Notes: generated by a model not told the origin, from the sequence alone. Shown: positions 1-8,578, numbered from the stretch's first letter. The stretch: 64,000 nucleotides of DNA from Alphaproteobacteria bacterium (GCA_016869535.1 VGDX01000001.1:335308-399307), one strand, 5' to 3'. Numbers and translations are program-made.

Positions 1-346
1 CATCGTCACGCCGACGGACATCCTCACCGCTATCGCCGGCGACCTGCCGCAAGGCGAGGAGGAGGAAGAGCCGGAAGCGGTGCAGCGGGATGATGGTTCA
101 TGGCTGCTCGATGGTTTGATGTCGGTCGACGACGTCGAGAAAGCGCTCAACCTTGAGGGTATGGCCGAAGAAGGGGACTTCAACACGGTAGCCGGTTTCG
201 TCCTGCATCAGCTCGGCCACTTGCCGACGGCCGGCGAGCATTTCGATTGGAAAGGCTGGCGGTTCGAGGTGGTCGACCTCGACGGGAGGCGCATCGACAA
301 GATTATGGTCACGGCGCCCAAGCCCGAAACCGAAGACGCCTCCTAG
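1..346 (+). CDS. CorC/HlyC-type hemolysin-family protein, C-terminal part only
   Basis: The frame is open from the window edge, so the gene starts upstream. The first residues (IVTPTDILTAIAGDLPQ) look like the end of a CBS domain. After an acidic linker comes an 80-residue segment reading DGSWLLDGLMSVDD and then GHLPTAGEHFDWKGWRFEVVD, the pattern of the transporter-associated CorC_HlyC domain. Such proteins usually carry an N-terminal DUF21 membrane domain, two CBS domains and this domain, and are linked to Mg/Co efflux or membrane integrity. Only the last 114 residues are visible, so the membrane part cannot be checked. The TAG stop overlaps the stop of the converging acetyltransferase gene within CTAG. 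This is separate from the soluble corC-like gene near 60 kb. Confidence 0.75.
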   Translation, partial: IVTPTDILTAIAGDLPQGEEEEEPEAVQRDDGSWLLDGLMSVDDVEKALNLEGMAEEGDFNTVAGFVLHQLGHLPTAGEHFDWKGWRFEVVDLDGRRIDKIMVTAPKPETEDAS

Positions 347-798
347 CCGCTGGCCAGGACTTTGGTCATCTTGATGTGTGGAATAGTTGTCTCCACGAAG
401 GGTTCTCCTTCGGCGGCATACCCCAATCTTGCATAGAAGCCCTCGGCGCCGATACGGGCATGCAGGACCATCAGGCTGAAGCCCGCGTCGTGGCCCCAGT
501 CTTCGGCATGCGCAAGCAGTCGTGCGCCGATCCTTTCCCCCCGCCGGTGCTCGGCCACGGCCATCTGCTTGAGCTGAAGCGTCGCTTCATCGAGCGGTTT
601 CAGCGACACCGTGCCGAGCACGACGCCGTGGGAAATTGCGCAGAAATGCTGGCGCGTAACGTCGTCGGCAAGTTCTTCAGGGGTTAAAGTCATTTCCAGT
701 GGCTTGCGTAAGATGGTCTCACGGAGGCGCAAGGACAGGCGATAGAGGTCAGAGCCGTAGACCGCCTCAATGACCGCAATGTCTGGCTCTTTCGTCAT
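343..798 (-). CDS. GNAT-family N-acetyltransferase
   Basis: The 151-residue protein has the size and layout of a single GNAT domain. The acetyl-CoA pyrophosphate loop is seen near residues 77-92 (QMAVAEHRRGERIGARLL, the Q/RxxGxG/A signature), followed by a typical C-terminal FYARLGY strand-helix. The closest general pattern is the ElaA-like type that acts on small molecules, but the substrate cannot be told. The gene starts with ATG and lies 6 nt upstream of the stop of the depolymerase gene that precedes it on the same strand, so the two are probably co-transcribed. Its stop overlaps that of the converging CorC-like gene. Confidence 0.8.
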   Translation of the reverse strand: MTKEPDIAVIEAVYGSDLYRLSLRLRETILRKPLEMTLTPEELADDVTRQHFCAISHGVVLGTVSLKPLDEATLQLKQMAVAEHRRGERIGARLLAHAEDWGHDAGFSLMVLHARIGAEGFYARLGYAAEGEPFVETTIPHIKMTKVLASG

Positions 799-804
799 TC
801 AGCC

Positions 805-1866
805 CTACGGCGCCTTTGCCAGCCGCTCGGCCATGGCCCAAATGGCGGCGATCTGGGGGGCGTCCTTCCCGAGATAATCAAGACTGGTATAGCCCCACCA
901 ATCCCAGCAGCCTTTGAGATTGACCGCGCTCGCCTTCGCTTGTGGGAACAGAACGATGATCCGATTGGCATCGGCGGCCTCGGCAAAGCCGGTCTCCTTG
1001 CTGAAGACGTCGCCCACCACCTCGCGTGACTGCTCGCAGCCGTGGAGGGCGATATGGATGCGGCAGCCTGTCGCGGTGCGGCAGTCCTGAGGGATGTAAA
1101 CGACGCCCTGATCGGCGAGGCCGTCGCCGGGCTGGGCGAAAGTCCGCTGGTCAAAGACCAGGAACTCGCCTTGCGGTTCGTCGGATGGCGCGGCGAGCGG
1201 GCCGTAGATCCAGGCCAGGATGGCTTGAGCCTGGCCGTAGTCGCAGTCGCTGACAAAAGGTACGACGGAGAGGCCGCAAGCCGCCCCTCCATGCTCGGTG
1301 ATGAATGCGTGTCCGCCAGCGTCCTCGATAAGGGTGAGGTTGCCTGGATCGACTCCGGCCTTCCGGTAGTAGATCTCGGCTGCCTTGATCACAGGCCAGG
1401 TGACGGTTTGATCGTCGTCGCCCGCGAAGAGATACACATTGTCATCGGCAAGCCCGGCAATCGGATCGATGGCGCCGCTATCAGCCAACTCTTTGGTGCG
1501 ATTTACTAATTTGGCTGGATCGGGATGGCCTAACGAGGTCTGCATGCATTGGTAGAGCGCCTGCATGCCGTTCTGTCCGACGGCCGTCGGCCAGAATGGG
1601 AAGAGCCGGCTCAAGGGACTTTCCGCACAAGCATAAGGTCCACCGGCGACGAGTCCGGCGCCAACGACCTTCGTCGAATGCGCCACCTGGATCTGTCCGG
1701 CCATATAGGCGCCCGACGATAATCCAGAGACGGACGTGGCAGCGAGGTCAGCGCCAAGAGCGGGCAGCATGTCGGCCCCATGCGCCTCCTGCGGCGAGGG
1801 AGTAAGCGCGGCAAGGGGCGCTGCGATCAGGATAGCGAGTACGGACTTGGCTCTGCGCAGCGTCAT
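805..1866 (-). CDS. secreted PHB depolymerase-family esterase
   Basis: The 353-residue protein begins with a clear signal peptide (two Arg near the start, then a hydrophobic run, cleavage near AHG-A at 28-31). The lipase box GLSSG at residues 48-52 places the nucleophilic Ser at 50, and GGPYACAES follows, as in poly(3-hydroxybutyrate) depolymerases of the extracellular/periplasmic type. A second conserved block near the C terminus (ALHGCEQS, then GCWDWWGYTS) supplies the oxyanion/catalytic His region. No substrate-binding or type-III-like linker domain is visible, so it may act on soluble oligomers or short-chain PHB. It is distinct from the intracellular PhaZ at 17.2 kb. Confidence 0.85.
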   Translation of the reverse strand: MTLRRAKSVLAILIAAPLAALTPSPQEAHGADMLPALGADLAATSVSGLSSGAYMAGQIQVAHSTKVVGAGLVAGGPYACAESPLSRLFPFWPTAVGQNGMQALYQCMQTSLGHPDPAKLVNRTKELADSGAIDPIAGLADDNVYLFAGDDDQTVTWPVIKAAEIYYRKAGVDPGNLTLIEDAGGHAFITEHGGAACGLSVVPFVSDCDYGQAQAILAWIYGPLAAPSDEPQGEFLVFDQRTFAQPGDGLADQGVVYIPQDCRTATGCRIHIALHGCEQSREVVGDVFSKETGFAEAADANRIIVLFPQAKASAVNLKGCWDWWGYTSLDYLGKDAPQIAAIWAMAERLAKAP

Positions 1867-1944
1867 GGTTTTAATCCTTTCTTGATCCTTCTCACGCTGT
1901 CACATTTGCTCTGGCGGAGAGGAGGTCGCCAACGCCGGAGATCC

Positions 1945-1963
1945 TTGACCCGAGGAGGGTCAA
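1945..1963. promoter_or_regulatory. perfect 7-bp inverted repeat in the divergent depolymerase/speD promoter region
   Basis: TTGACCC - GAGGA - GGGTCAA is a perfect inverted repeat in the 176-bp gap between the divergent depolymerase and speD genes, about 80 bp before the speD start. It could be an operator or a leader hairpin. It is followed by A6 on the plus strand, not a T-run, so it is not a plus-strand terminator. No known regulator can be assigned. Confidence 0.3.
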
Positions 1964-2042
1964 AAAACTCTTGCATCGGGGGGACACGGGGTGCAAATAG
2001 CGCGTCGTTTGTCTTGAACATCTGCTGGTTGGGGAGGACGCC

Positions 2043-2579
2043 ATGTCCAGTGACGCCCTCTTCCAATTGGGGATGGACTTGGATCATGGTTCAAGCACCG
2101 CCCAAACGGAAGAAAAGCTTTCCCGGTGTACCCACTCCGAAGGAGAGGGACACAAGGACTTTTTCTGTGAGCGCGATGGGGTCTGCTTCGCGGGCACTCA
2201 TCTCATCATCGATCTCGTTCGGGCTGAATGCCTCGACGATATAGACCACATCGACCAGACTCTTCGGCGGTGTGTGGAGGTCGCGGGCGCTACGCTCCTG
2301 CATATACATCTCCATCACTTCACACCGAATGGCGGCGTTTCCGGCGTCGCCGTTCTGGCGGAGTCACATATCTCCATCCATAGCTGGCCTGAATATGGCT
2401 ACGCCGCGATTGACGTGTTCATGTGCGGCCAGACCAACCCTCGGGCGTCCATAGACGTCTTGAAGGAAGCGTTCAGCCCGAAACGGGTGGTGGTCAAGGA
2501 GCAGCTACGCGGCAAGGAAATGAACCGATGGAACGTTGGGTCGAGGAAACGCTCCATAGCGGCTTCCGTGTCCGTCTGA
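2043..2579 (+). CDS. speD: S-adenosylmethionine decarboxylase proenzyme
   Basis: This enzyme makes decarboxylated SAM, the aminopropyl donor for spermidine. The self-cleavage site LAESHISIHSWPE is intact: cleavage would fall between E107 and S108, S108 becoming the pyruvoyl group, and the catalytic Cys is in VFMCG (C128). GTHLIIDL at 51-58 is the usual core start. GGAGGA lies 5 nt before the ATG. The protein is 178 residues against roughly 120-140 for the bacterial class; the extra length is an N-terminal extension of about 40 residues and a C-terminal tail that overlaps speE by 52 nt. With speE it forms the classic decarboxylated-SAM spermidine route. Confidence 0.9.
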   Translation: MSSDALFQLGMDLDHGSSTAQTEEKLSRCTHSEGEGHKDFFCERDGVCFAGTHLIIDLVRAECLDDIDHIDQTLRRCVEVAGATLLHIHLHHFTPNGGVSGVAVLAESHISIHSWPEYGYAAIDVFMCGQTNPRASIDVLKEAFSPKRVVVKEQLRGKEMNRWNVGSRKRSIAASVSV

Positions 2580-3382
2580 GGACCGATCGCGTCCTCTTTG
2601 ATAGCGAGACCGAGCACCAGCGCCTGATTATCTTCGAGAACGAAGATTTCGGCCGGGTGATGATGCTGGACGGCATCGTCCAGCTCACCACCCGTGACGA
2701 CTTCGTCTATCACGAGATGATGGCGCATGTGCCGCTGTTCGCGCATGGCCGCGTGCGCAAGGCGTTGATCATAGGCGGGGGCGACGGCGGCGTGCTGCGC
2801 GAAGTCCTTAGGCACAAGAAGGTGAAGAGTGTTACGCTATGCGAGATCGATCGCAGCGTGATTGATCTCTGCCGAGAGCATTTTCCGGACATTTCCGCCG
2901 GAGCCTACGACGATCCGCGCACTCGCATCGTAATCGCTGACGGCACCAAGTTCGTGGCGGAGACCGACGAGCGTTTCGACGTGATCCTGGTGGATTCGAC
3001 CGACCCGATCGGGCCGGGAGCCGTGCTGTTCACCAAGGAGTTCTATACCGATTGCCGCCGGGCACTGGCCGATGGCGGCGTTCTCGTCACGCAGAACGGG
3101 ATACCCTTCCTACAGGCTTCCGAACTTAAGCAAAGCGTTTCCTATTTTCGTGACCTGTTCGATGATGCTTATGCCTATCTCGCCACCACGCCGAGTTATT
3201 TCGGTGGCCCAATGTCCTATGGCTGGGCTACCGACAACGCCAAGCTCAGGCAGCATAAACCCCGCAAGATCGCCAAACGCCACGCCAAGGCCGGCGGCTT
3301 TGCCACGCGCTATTGGAGTCCCGCTGTGCAGGCCGGGGCCTTTGCGCTCCCCGCCTATGTGCGCGAGCTTGTCGAGGCCTGA
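2528..3382 (+). CDS. speE: spermidine synthase (putrescine aminopropyltransferase)
   Basis: Transfers the aminopropyl group of decarboxylated SAM to putrescine. The protein of 284 residues has the SAM-site motif GGGDGG at 83-88, the acidic CEID near 105 that holds the ribose, and VDSTDP further on, all hallmarks of the SpeE family; TPSYFGGPMSYGWAT is the substrate-side segment. The ATG chosen gives the family N terminus (ERWVEETLHSGFRV) and lies inside the end of speD, so the genes overlap by 52 nt in different frames and are probably translationally coupled. A longer in-frame start upstream is unlikely because it would lie deep in speD. Confidence 0.93.
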   Translation: MERWVEETLHSGFRVRLRTDRVLFDSETEHQRLIIFENEDFGRVMMLDGIVQLTTRDDFVYHEMMAHVPLFAHGRVRKALIIGGGDGGVLREVLRHKKVKSVTLCEIDRSVIDLCREHFPDISAGAYDDPRTRIVIADGTKFVAETDERFDVILVDSTDPIGPGAVLFTKEFYTDCRRALADGGVLVTQNGIPFLQASELKQSVSYFRDLFDDAYAYLATTPSYFGGPMSYGWATDNAKLRQHKPRKIAKRHAKAGGFATRYWSPAVQAGAFALPAYVRELVEA

Positions 3383-3404
3383 CGGGGCAGCGCCAACCTC
3401 CTGG

Positions 3405-3433
3405 GAAAAAAGCCCCGCTGAATGGCGGGGCTT
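3405..3433 (-). terminator. intrinsic terminator
   Basis: AAGCCCCGC (3410-3418) pairs with GCGGGGCTT (3425-3433) and, read on the minus strand, is followed by a run of six U. It lies between the convergent speE and small secreted-protein genes and most clearly terminates the minus-strand one; it may also slow transcription from speE. Confidence 0.8.
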
Positions 3434-3457
3434 AGAGCAATGATCGAAGACCGAAAG

Positions 3458-3670
3458 CTACTTGCACTCGGTCATCGTATGCATGGCGGTCTCGGCCTCA
3501 CCCAAGGTGGGGTATTTGCCAAGCATCTTGAACTTCTTCATGTCCGCAGGGTGGGTCTTCATCGTCACGCATTTCTTCGCCGTCATGTCATACATGATAT
3601 AGTACTCAGCGGCGAGCGCCGGACCGGCGAATACGCCGATCAAAGCGGCAGCGATTAGATATTTTCTCAT
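3458..3670 (-). CDS. small secreted protein with two conserved cysteines
   Basis: A 70-residue protein with a textbook signal peptide (MRKYLIAAALIGVFAGPALA-A). The mature part of about 50 residues has one Cys near the start (AKKCVTM) and one near the end (TECK), which could form a disulfide in the periplasm. GGAG lies 7 nt before the ATG and an intrinsic terminator follows. It is clearly similar to the 73-residue protein at 63.3-63.5 kb: both share AE-aromatic-aromatic, D-x-T-A, Cys, M-x-T-x-P, Y-P-[ST]-L-x-E-A-x-x-A and a terminal E-C. I do not recognise a function. Confidence 0.75.
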   Translation of the reverse strand: MRKYLIAAALIGVFAGPALAAEYYIMYDMTAKKCVTMKTHPADMKKFKMLGKYPTLGEAETAMHTMTECK

Positions 3671-3792
3671 GGCAGGGCTCCATCTTGTTGCTCTTTGACC
3701 TCTCGATCAAAGCACCGGAACCCCGCTCTCGGGAAATGATGTTGCGGCGATCATGCGTGATGACCAATTGATCGACTATCGCGTCAATCGAT

Positions 3793-5040
3793 CTAGAGCC
3801 GCTCCAATTTCGGCAGATCTCCAACCAATGGCCGGCAGTAGTCGATAAACGCATCCGTGATGTCATTTGAACCGGCAATAAACTCCGGCGGCACATGGCG
3901 CGTGCGGCGGGCGACCGCGGCAAGGTCCGCGCGGCGGCATTCGGCGCGATAAGGTGCATTGCTCGTGCGCACGAGAATCGTCGAAACGGCTGCATCACCC
4001 TTCGCGGCAAGCTCAGCCGCGAAATGTCCGACCGCGCGGGCTTCCTCGGCATCGACAGGTGACGTATAGGGCCAGCAACGCTGGAGGTAGCCGAACGTAT
4101 CGGCCCGCACGCGCGGCGTCTTGCCTCCCTTCGGTGTTAGTCCCTTCTTGACGAGATCGGACAGCCCGTCGCCGAGCGCGCCGGAGCCTGAGAGCTGCAC
4201 ATTGCCGTGCGCATCGACTTCGCCGGTGCCCATCAGTTTTGGTGCGATCTCCTCTCCCTTCGCGTCGCGAATGCCCTCGCTTACCGCTATCTGACAGCGC
4301 CCCAGCCTGGCATAGACGGCCTCGACATCGGCAAGGAAGGCGTCGGTGGAGAAAGGGACTTCAGGGAGATAGATGAGATGCGGTGGGGATCGGTCTGCCG
4401 GAGCAGCGCCATCGCTCTGACCGCCTCGGGCGAGCGAGGCGGCGGCGGTAAGGAAGCCAGCATTCCGTCCCATAATAATATTGATCTTGATGCCGCCGAG
4501 CGAGGCATTGTCGAGCGCGTCCCCCATATGGGCGAGTGTTACGTAGCGCGCGGCCGAGGGGAAACCAGGTGTGTGGTCGTTCTCAAGAAGATCGTTGTCG
4601 ATCGTCTTTGGGACATGAAAGCAGCGAAGTTCGTAGCCGGCGGCGCGCGCCTTTTCGCTGACGATGCGGCAGGTGTCGGCCGAGTCGTTGCCGCCGATAT
4701 AGAAAAAATAGCGGATCTCATGCTTGCGGCAGGATGTGAGGATCTTCTCGCAATAGGCTTCGTCGGGCTTGTCGCGGGTCGATCCGAGAGCCGCCGACGG
4801 CGTGCCGGCGATAGCCTCGAGCTTGTCCTTGCCAATGGTGGTCAGATCGACAAAGCCTTCTGCACCCGGCTTGAGCAGCCCGCGCACGCCATGGCGCAAC
4901 CCGATGATGCGTTTCACCTGGCCTGAGGCGGCGAGGCCCGTCTGCAAGCCTTCGACGATACCGGCAAGCGATTGATTGATGACCGCCGTCGGCCCACCAG
5001 ACTGGCCGATTGCCGCATTCCCAGTGACAAGATCGGGCAC
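3793..5040 (-). CDS. pfp: 6-phosphofructokinase, pyrophosphate-type
   Basis: Interconverts fructose 6-phosphate and fructose 1,6-bisphosphate. The 415-residue length and motifs fit the PFK family: GQSGGPT at 12-18, GGNDS at 116-120, catalytic PKTIDND at 144-150 and MGRNAG at 190-195. In ATP enzymes the second motif reads GGDGS; an Asp at the fourth position (here GGND) is the known mark of pyrophosphate use because it blocks the ATP phosphate site. Use of PPi is therefore inferred from sequence. The gene stands alone between small genes, convergent with none, just upstream of egtD on the same strand. Confidence 0.85.
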   Translation of the reverse strand: MPDLVTGNAAIGQSGGPTAVINQSLAGIVEGLQTGLAASGQVKRIIGLRHGVRGLLKPGAEGFVDLTTIGKDKLEAIAGTPSAALGSTRDKPDEAYCEKILTSCRKHEIRYFFYIGGNDSADTCRIVSEKARAAGYELRCFHVPKTIDNDLLENDHTPGFPSAARYVTLAHMGDALDNASLGGIKINIIMGRNAGFLTAAASLARGGQSDGAAPADRSPPHLIYLPEVPFSTDAFLADVEAVYARLGRCQIAVSEGIRDAKGEEIAPKLMGTGEVDAHGNVQLSGSGALGDGLSDLVKKGLTPKGGKTPRVRADTFGYLQRCWPYTSPVDAEEARAVGHFAAELAAKGDAAVSTILVRTSNAPYRAECRRADLAAVARRTRHVPPEFIAGSNDITDAFIDYCRPLVGDLPKLERL

Positions 5041-5107
5041 GAAGCGCTCCCTTTAGGATGGCCGCGCACCATGCCCCGGACGATTGCCGTCTGGCAAGCC
5101 ATGCAGA

Positions 5108-6109
5108 CTAAAGCCGGAGCAGGTGAAGGCTGAAGAGATTGGCGGGATCGACCCACACCTTGGCGGGACTCCAGCCTCCGCTGTGGGCCAGCGCTTGGAA
5201 TTCTGCCACGGTGTATTTGTGCGAGTTTTCGGTGTGAATGCGCTCGCCCTTGGCGAAGGCGAAGGCATGGCCGTCAACATGCACCACCTGATTGGCAAGG
5301 CTCACAATATAAATCTCGATACGTCCAGCGCGGTCATTGTAGATAGCCTCATGGGCAAAGCGCTTTAGCTCGAAATCTCCGTCGAGCTCACGATTGATGC
5401 GTTCGAGCAGGTTGAGATTGAAGGCAGCTGTCACACCTGCGCCGTCGTCATATGCCGGCAACAATATCGACAGATCTTTCTTGAGATCGACACCGATCAG
5501 GAAGGCACTCCCTTTGCCCAATAGCCGCGCGGCACTGGCGAGAAATATTTTCGCCTCTTCATGGGTAAGATTGCCGATGGTCGAGCCGGAGAAATAACCG
5601 AGCCTCGCGTGACGTTCGGCGATTTTCGGCAGCGTACATGTTTTGGTGAAATCGGCGATAAGCGGCAGGATTGGCAAACCCACATGCCGGGCGGAAAGCC
5701 AAGCTGCGGCCGACTGCAAGCTCTCAGCGGAGATGTCGATAGGAATGTAGGCGGGAACCTCGCCAAGAGCGTCGATCAGGAGGCTCGTCTTTCGGCTCGA
5801 GCCTGAGCCGAACTCGACCAGCACGCGCGGCAATCCGACACTTTCCGCGATGTCTGCGCCGTAAGTTTCGAGCAAAGCGGTCTCTGTGCGGGTGGGATAA
5901 TATTCTTCGAGCCGGGTGATCTGCTCGAACAACTCCGCACCGACCGCATCGTAAAAGAACCGGCAGGGGATGCTGCGCGGTCTTCGTGCGAGGCCAGTAA
6001 GTACCGCCACCCGCAAGTCTTCATGCGACGAGTCGATCTGTCCGTCTGATTTGACGGCTAAGGCTTCGGAGCCGTCCGGCAGGTCTAAGGGCTCGTCCAG
6101 TTCGGTCAC
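5108..6109 (-). CDS. egtD: L-histidine N-alpha-methyltransferase (ergothioneine synthesis)
   Basis: EgtD trimethylates histidine to hercynine with three SAM. The 333-residue protein shows the family features: RFFYDAVGAELFEQITRLEEYYPTR split near the N terminus, EFGSGSSRKT for SAM, and GSTIGNLT with LIGVDLKKD further on. A GTG start is chosen because it overlaps the egtB stop as GTGA, the usual sign of coupling; an in-frame TTG 36 nt upstream also exists. With egtB it makes a two-gene operon covering the methylation and sulfoxide steps. Confidence 0.92.
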   Translation of the reverse strand: MTELDEPLDLPDGSEALAVKSDGQIDSSHEDLRVAVLTGLARRPRSIPCRFFYDAVGAELFEQITRLEEYYPTRTETALLETYGADIAESVGLPRVLVEFGSGSSRKTSLLIDALGEVPAYIPIDISAESLQSAAAWLSARHVGLPILPLIADFTKTCTLPKIAERHARLGYFSGSTIGNLTHEEAKIFLASAARLLGKGSAFLIGVDLKKDLSILLPAYDDGAGVTAAFNLNLLERINRELDGDFELKRFAHEAIYNDRAGRIEIYIVSLANQVVHVDGHAFAFAKGERIHTENSHKYTVAEFQALAHSGGWSPAKVWVDPANLFSLHLLRL

Positions 6110-7395
6110 GCGTCGCCGGCCAATCTGAGCCCCATGAATTGCCAACGCTGATGGGGATAGAAGAAGTTGCGATAGGTCGCGCGAATGTGCCCGTCTGGCG
6201 TGGCGCAGGATCCGCCTCTGAGCACGAACTGATTCGCCATGAACTTTCCGTTATATTCGCCGACAGCGCCGGGCGCCGCTTTGAAGCCGGGATAGGGAAG
6301 ATAGGCGCTTCCCGTCCATTCCCACACATCGCCAAACATCTGTGTAAGGCCGCTGCAGTTCTTGGTGGGCATCGGGCGCAATTGATCTTCTCCGAGCATG
6401 CGACCCCGAACTGGCACACTTCTCGCCGCCACTTCCCATTCGAACTCGGTAGGGAGCCGATAGCCCGCCCAGCGGGCGAAGGCATCGGCCTCGTAATAGC
6501 TGATATGGGTGACCGGTGCGGCGGGATCGACGGGACGGAAACCGAGCAGGCTCATCTGCATGTAGCCGCCTTCAGCCTCTTCATAATAAAGCGGTCCGCG
6601 CCAATCTTGGATTTGCACCGTGGCCCAGCCATCGGCGAGCCACAATGTCGGCGTGCGGTACCCGCCGTCCTTGATGAATTCGATCCATTCCGCGTTGGTG
6701 ACGATACGTTGCGCGAGCTTGAAGGGGCGGAGCAGCGCCTCGTAGCGGGGGCCTTCATTGTCGTAAGCGAAGCCCTTGCCGTCATGTCCCACCGGCACTA
6801 CGCCTCCATCGAAGGACACGAACTCGAGTGGCGCAGTTTCTTGCGCAAACACACCGGGACCGGCTTCGCGATAGGCGGGTTTTAGCGGTCCCGCCGCGAA
6901 CAGACTTAAGATGTCGGTGAGCAGAAGCTCTTGATGTTGTTGCTCGTGATTGATGCCAAGCTCGACCAGCGAAGCCGCGTCGTCCGGCAGATCGCCTTCG
7001 AGGAGGCGGTCGAGAGCCTCGTCGACATGGGTGCGATAGGCGCGTACCTGCTGAGCGGACGGCCGGGTTAAGAGTCCGCGTTTGGGGCGTGGATGACGCG
7101 GCCCGACACTCTCATAATAGGAGTTGAAGCAATATTCGAAGCTATCGTCGAACAGACGATACCCAGACAGGAACCGCTTCAAGAGGAAGGCCTCGAAGAA
7201 CCAGGTGGTATGCGCGAGATGCCATTTGGTGGGGCTTGCGTCATCCATGGCCTGGACGACCTGATCCTCATCGCTTAACGGGGATGCAAGCTCAGTCGAG
7301 AGCTGCCGCGTCTCAGCCAGGCGTTCACGCAAGGATGAGGAGGTCGATTCCTCACGCCTAATAGGCTCGGCGAGAACGGCGTTATCGAGACTCAA
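6106..7395 (-). CDS. egtB: ergothioneine sulfoxide synthase EgtB
   Basis: Iron-dependent enzyme joining a thiol to hercynine. The N-terminal DinB-like domain carries the iron ligands: H62 in WHLAHTTWFFE and H150/H154 in HEQQHQE. The C-terminal FGE-sulfatase-like domain shows WEWTGSAYLPYPGF and FVLRGGSCATP. A TTG start is selected because GGAGG sits exactly 7 nt before it; another in-frame TTG lies 30 nt upstream without such a site. Dedicated egtA/egtC genes for a gamma-glutamylcysteine route are not present in the window, so which thiol is used cannot be told. Confidence 0.92.
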   Translation of the reverse strand: MSLDNAVLAEPIRREESTSSSLRERLAETRQLSTELASPLSDEDQVVQAMDDASPTKWHLAHTTWFFEAFLLKRFLSGYRLFDDSFEYCFNSYYESVGPRHPRPKRGLLTRPSAQQVRAYRTHVDEALDRLLEGDLPDDAASLVELGINHEQQHQELLLTDILSLFAAGPLKPAYREAGPGVFAQETAPLEFVSFDGGVVPVGHDGKGFAYDNEGPRYEALLRPFKLAQRIVTNAEWIEFIKDGGYRTPTLWLADGWATVQIQDWRGPLYYEEAEGGYMQMSLLGFRPVDPAAPVTHISYYEADAFARWAGYRLPTEFEWEVAARSVPVRGRMLGEDQLRPMPTKNCSGLTQMFGDVWEWTGSAYLPYPGFKAAPGAVGEYNGKFMANQFVLRGGSCATPDGHIRATYRNFFYPHQRWQFMGLRLAGDA

Positions 7396-7531
7396 ATCAC
7401 TCCCTCCCAAGGCAAATGCCGGCAATCAGGCAACGGGTCACAACGCGAATTTTATCAACTTGTTCCATCAAGCGGAATGTTTAACCATGCACAATTCTGT
7501 GACGATCATCTGATTCCCGGGAGCCTTTTTC

Positions 7532-8014
7532 ATGCTTGGCGGTGACAGCCATGATGTGGTGATACCTTTCGATGGACGCCGATCGCCCGTGGCGGCGGCG
7601 ATTCAGCGTGGCGTATGCCGCGCCTTGCGAATGCTCGGCCATTCTGTGGTCACCGAGCTGCCGCTCGCCAATGGACGCCGGGCTGACGTGGTGGCGCTGA
7701 CGGGGGCTGGCGATGTGCTGATCGTGGAGATCAAGTCCTGCCTGCTCGACTATCAGAGCGACGGAAAGTGGCATGATTATTTGCCCTATTGCGACCGGCT
7801 CTATTTCGCCGTGACGGCAGATTTCCCGTGCGAGATCATACCCGAGCAAGCGGGGCTGATCCTCGCCGACCGCTACGGCGCCGAAATGATGCGCGAGGCG
7901 TGCGAGGAGCGGCTCAATGCGGCGCGGCGCAAGGCCATGATGCTCGCTTTCGCACGCGCGGCGGCGCTGCGCTTGCAACTTCATCTCGATCCAGGCTGCA
8001 ATTTCGAGATTTGA
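7532..8014 (+). CDS. mmcB: MmcB-family DNA repair protein
   Basis: The 160-residue protein matches the alphaproteobacterial MmcB family, named for mitomycin C sensitivity in Caulobacter. It has a PD-(D/E)XK-like core: RRADVVAL at 49-56 (D52), then VEIKS at 65-69 (E66, K68), so a nuclease-type fold is likely. GGGAG lies 8 nt before the ATG. I looked for the alphaproteobacterial LexA box GTTC-N7-GTTC upstream and did not find a convincing one. It converges on regA with a 6-nt gap. Confidence 0.8.
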   Translation: MLGGDSHDVVIPFDGRRSPVAAAIQRGVCRALRMLGHSVVTELPLANGRRADVVALTGAGDVLIVEIKSCLLDYQSDGKWHDYLPYCDRLYFAVTADFPCEIIPEQAGLILADRYGAEMMREACEERLNAARRKAMMLAFARAAALRLQLHLDPGCNFEI

Positions 8015-8020
8015 GGCGCG

Positions 8021-8578
8021 TTACTTCGGAGCGCGCTTGGCGAGGATGCGCTGCAAAGTGCGGCGATGCATGTTGAGCCGTCGCGCCGTCTCCGAGACGT
8101 TGCGGTTGCATAGCTCATAGACGCGTTGGATGTGCTCCCAACGCACGCGGTCGGCCGACATCGGATTCTCAGGTGGAGGTGGCGCCTTGTCCGTCGCGGC
8201 GGCGACCAGCGCATTATAGACGTCGTCGGCGTCGGCAGGTTTGGCGAGATAGTCGACAGCGCCGAGCTTCACGGCGGTCACTGCGGTGGCGATATTGCCG
8301 TAGCCTGTCAGCACCACGGCACGCGCCTCGGGTCGCACATCTTTCAGCGCGGCGATGACATCGATGCCGTGACCATCATCGAGGCGCATGTCGACCACGG
8401 CGAAAGCCGGCGGCCGGCGCTTCAACGAAGTGAGTCCGTCCTCGACGGAAGCGGCTTGCTCGACCTCGAAGCCCCGCGCCTCCATGGCACGCGCCAACCG
8501 CGCAAGGAAGGCCCGGTCATCGTCGACGATCAGGAGAGTATTGTCCTTCGGGAGGGGGGAGACGGGTTGCGCTTCCAT
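8021..8578 (-). CDS. regA: redox response regulator of the RegA/ActR/PrrA family
   Basis: A two-domain response regulator of about 185 residues. The receiver has the acidic pair DD in LLIVDDD, the phosphorylated Asp in VVDMRLDDG, and the conserved Thr (VLTGYG) and Lys (AKPAD). The C-terminal end NVSETARRLNMHRRTLQRILAKRAPK, split around a Fis-type helix-turn-helix, is nearly invariant in RegA/ActR/PrrA. It controls respiration, carbon and nitrogen fixation genes under low oxygen in relatives. ATG is preferred over a TTG two codons upstream because GAGGAG is well spaced for it. Its kinase RegB is upstream on the same strand. Confidence 0.93.
   Translation of the reverse strand: MEAQPVSPLPKDNTLLIVDDDRAFLARLARAMEARGFEVEQAASVEDGLTSLKRRPPAFAVVDMRLDDGHGIDVIAALKDVRPEARAVVLTGYGNIATAVTAVKLGAVDYLAKPADADDVYNALVAAATDKAPPPPENPMSADRVRWEHIQRVYELCNRNVSETARRLNMHRRTLQRILAKRAPK

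Noticed and set aside
795..1292. 165-codon minus-strand frame rich in Ser, Arg and Pro
   Set aside because: It lies inside the PHB depolymerase gene in another frame and has the composition of a GC-rich shadow frame; the depolymerase has a signal peptide and active-site motif.
7426..7531. LexA-box-like GTTC before mmcB
   Set aside because: The second half at the required 7-nt spacing reads CGGA, not GTTC.
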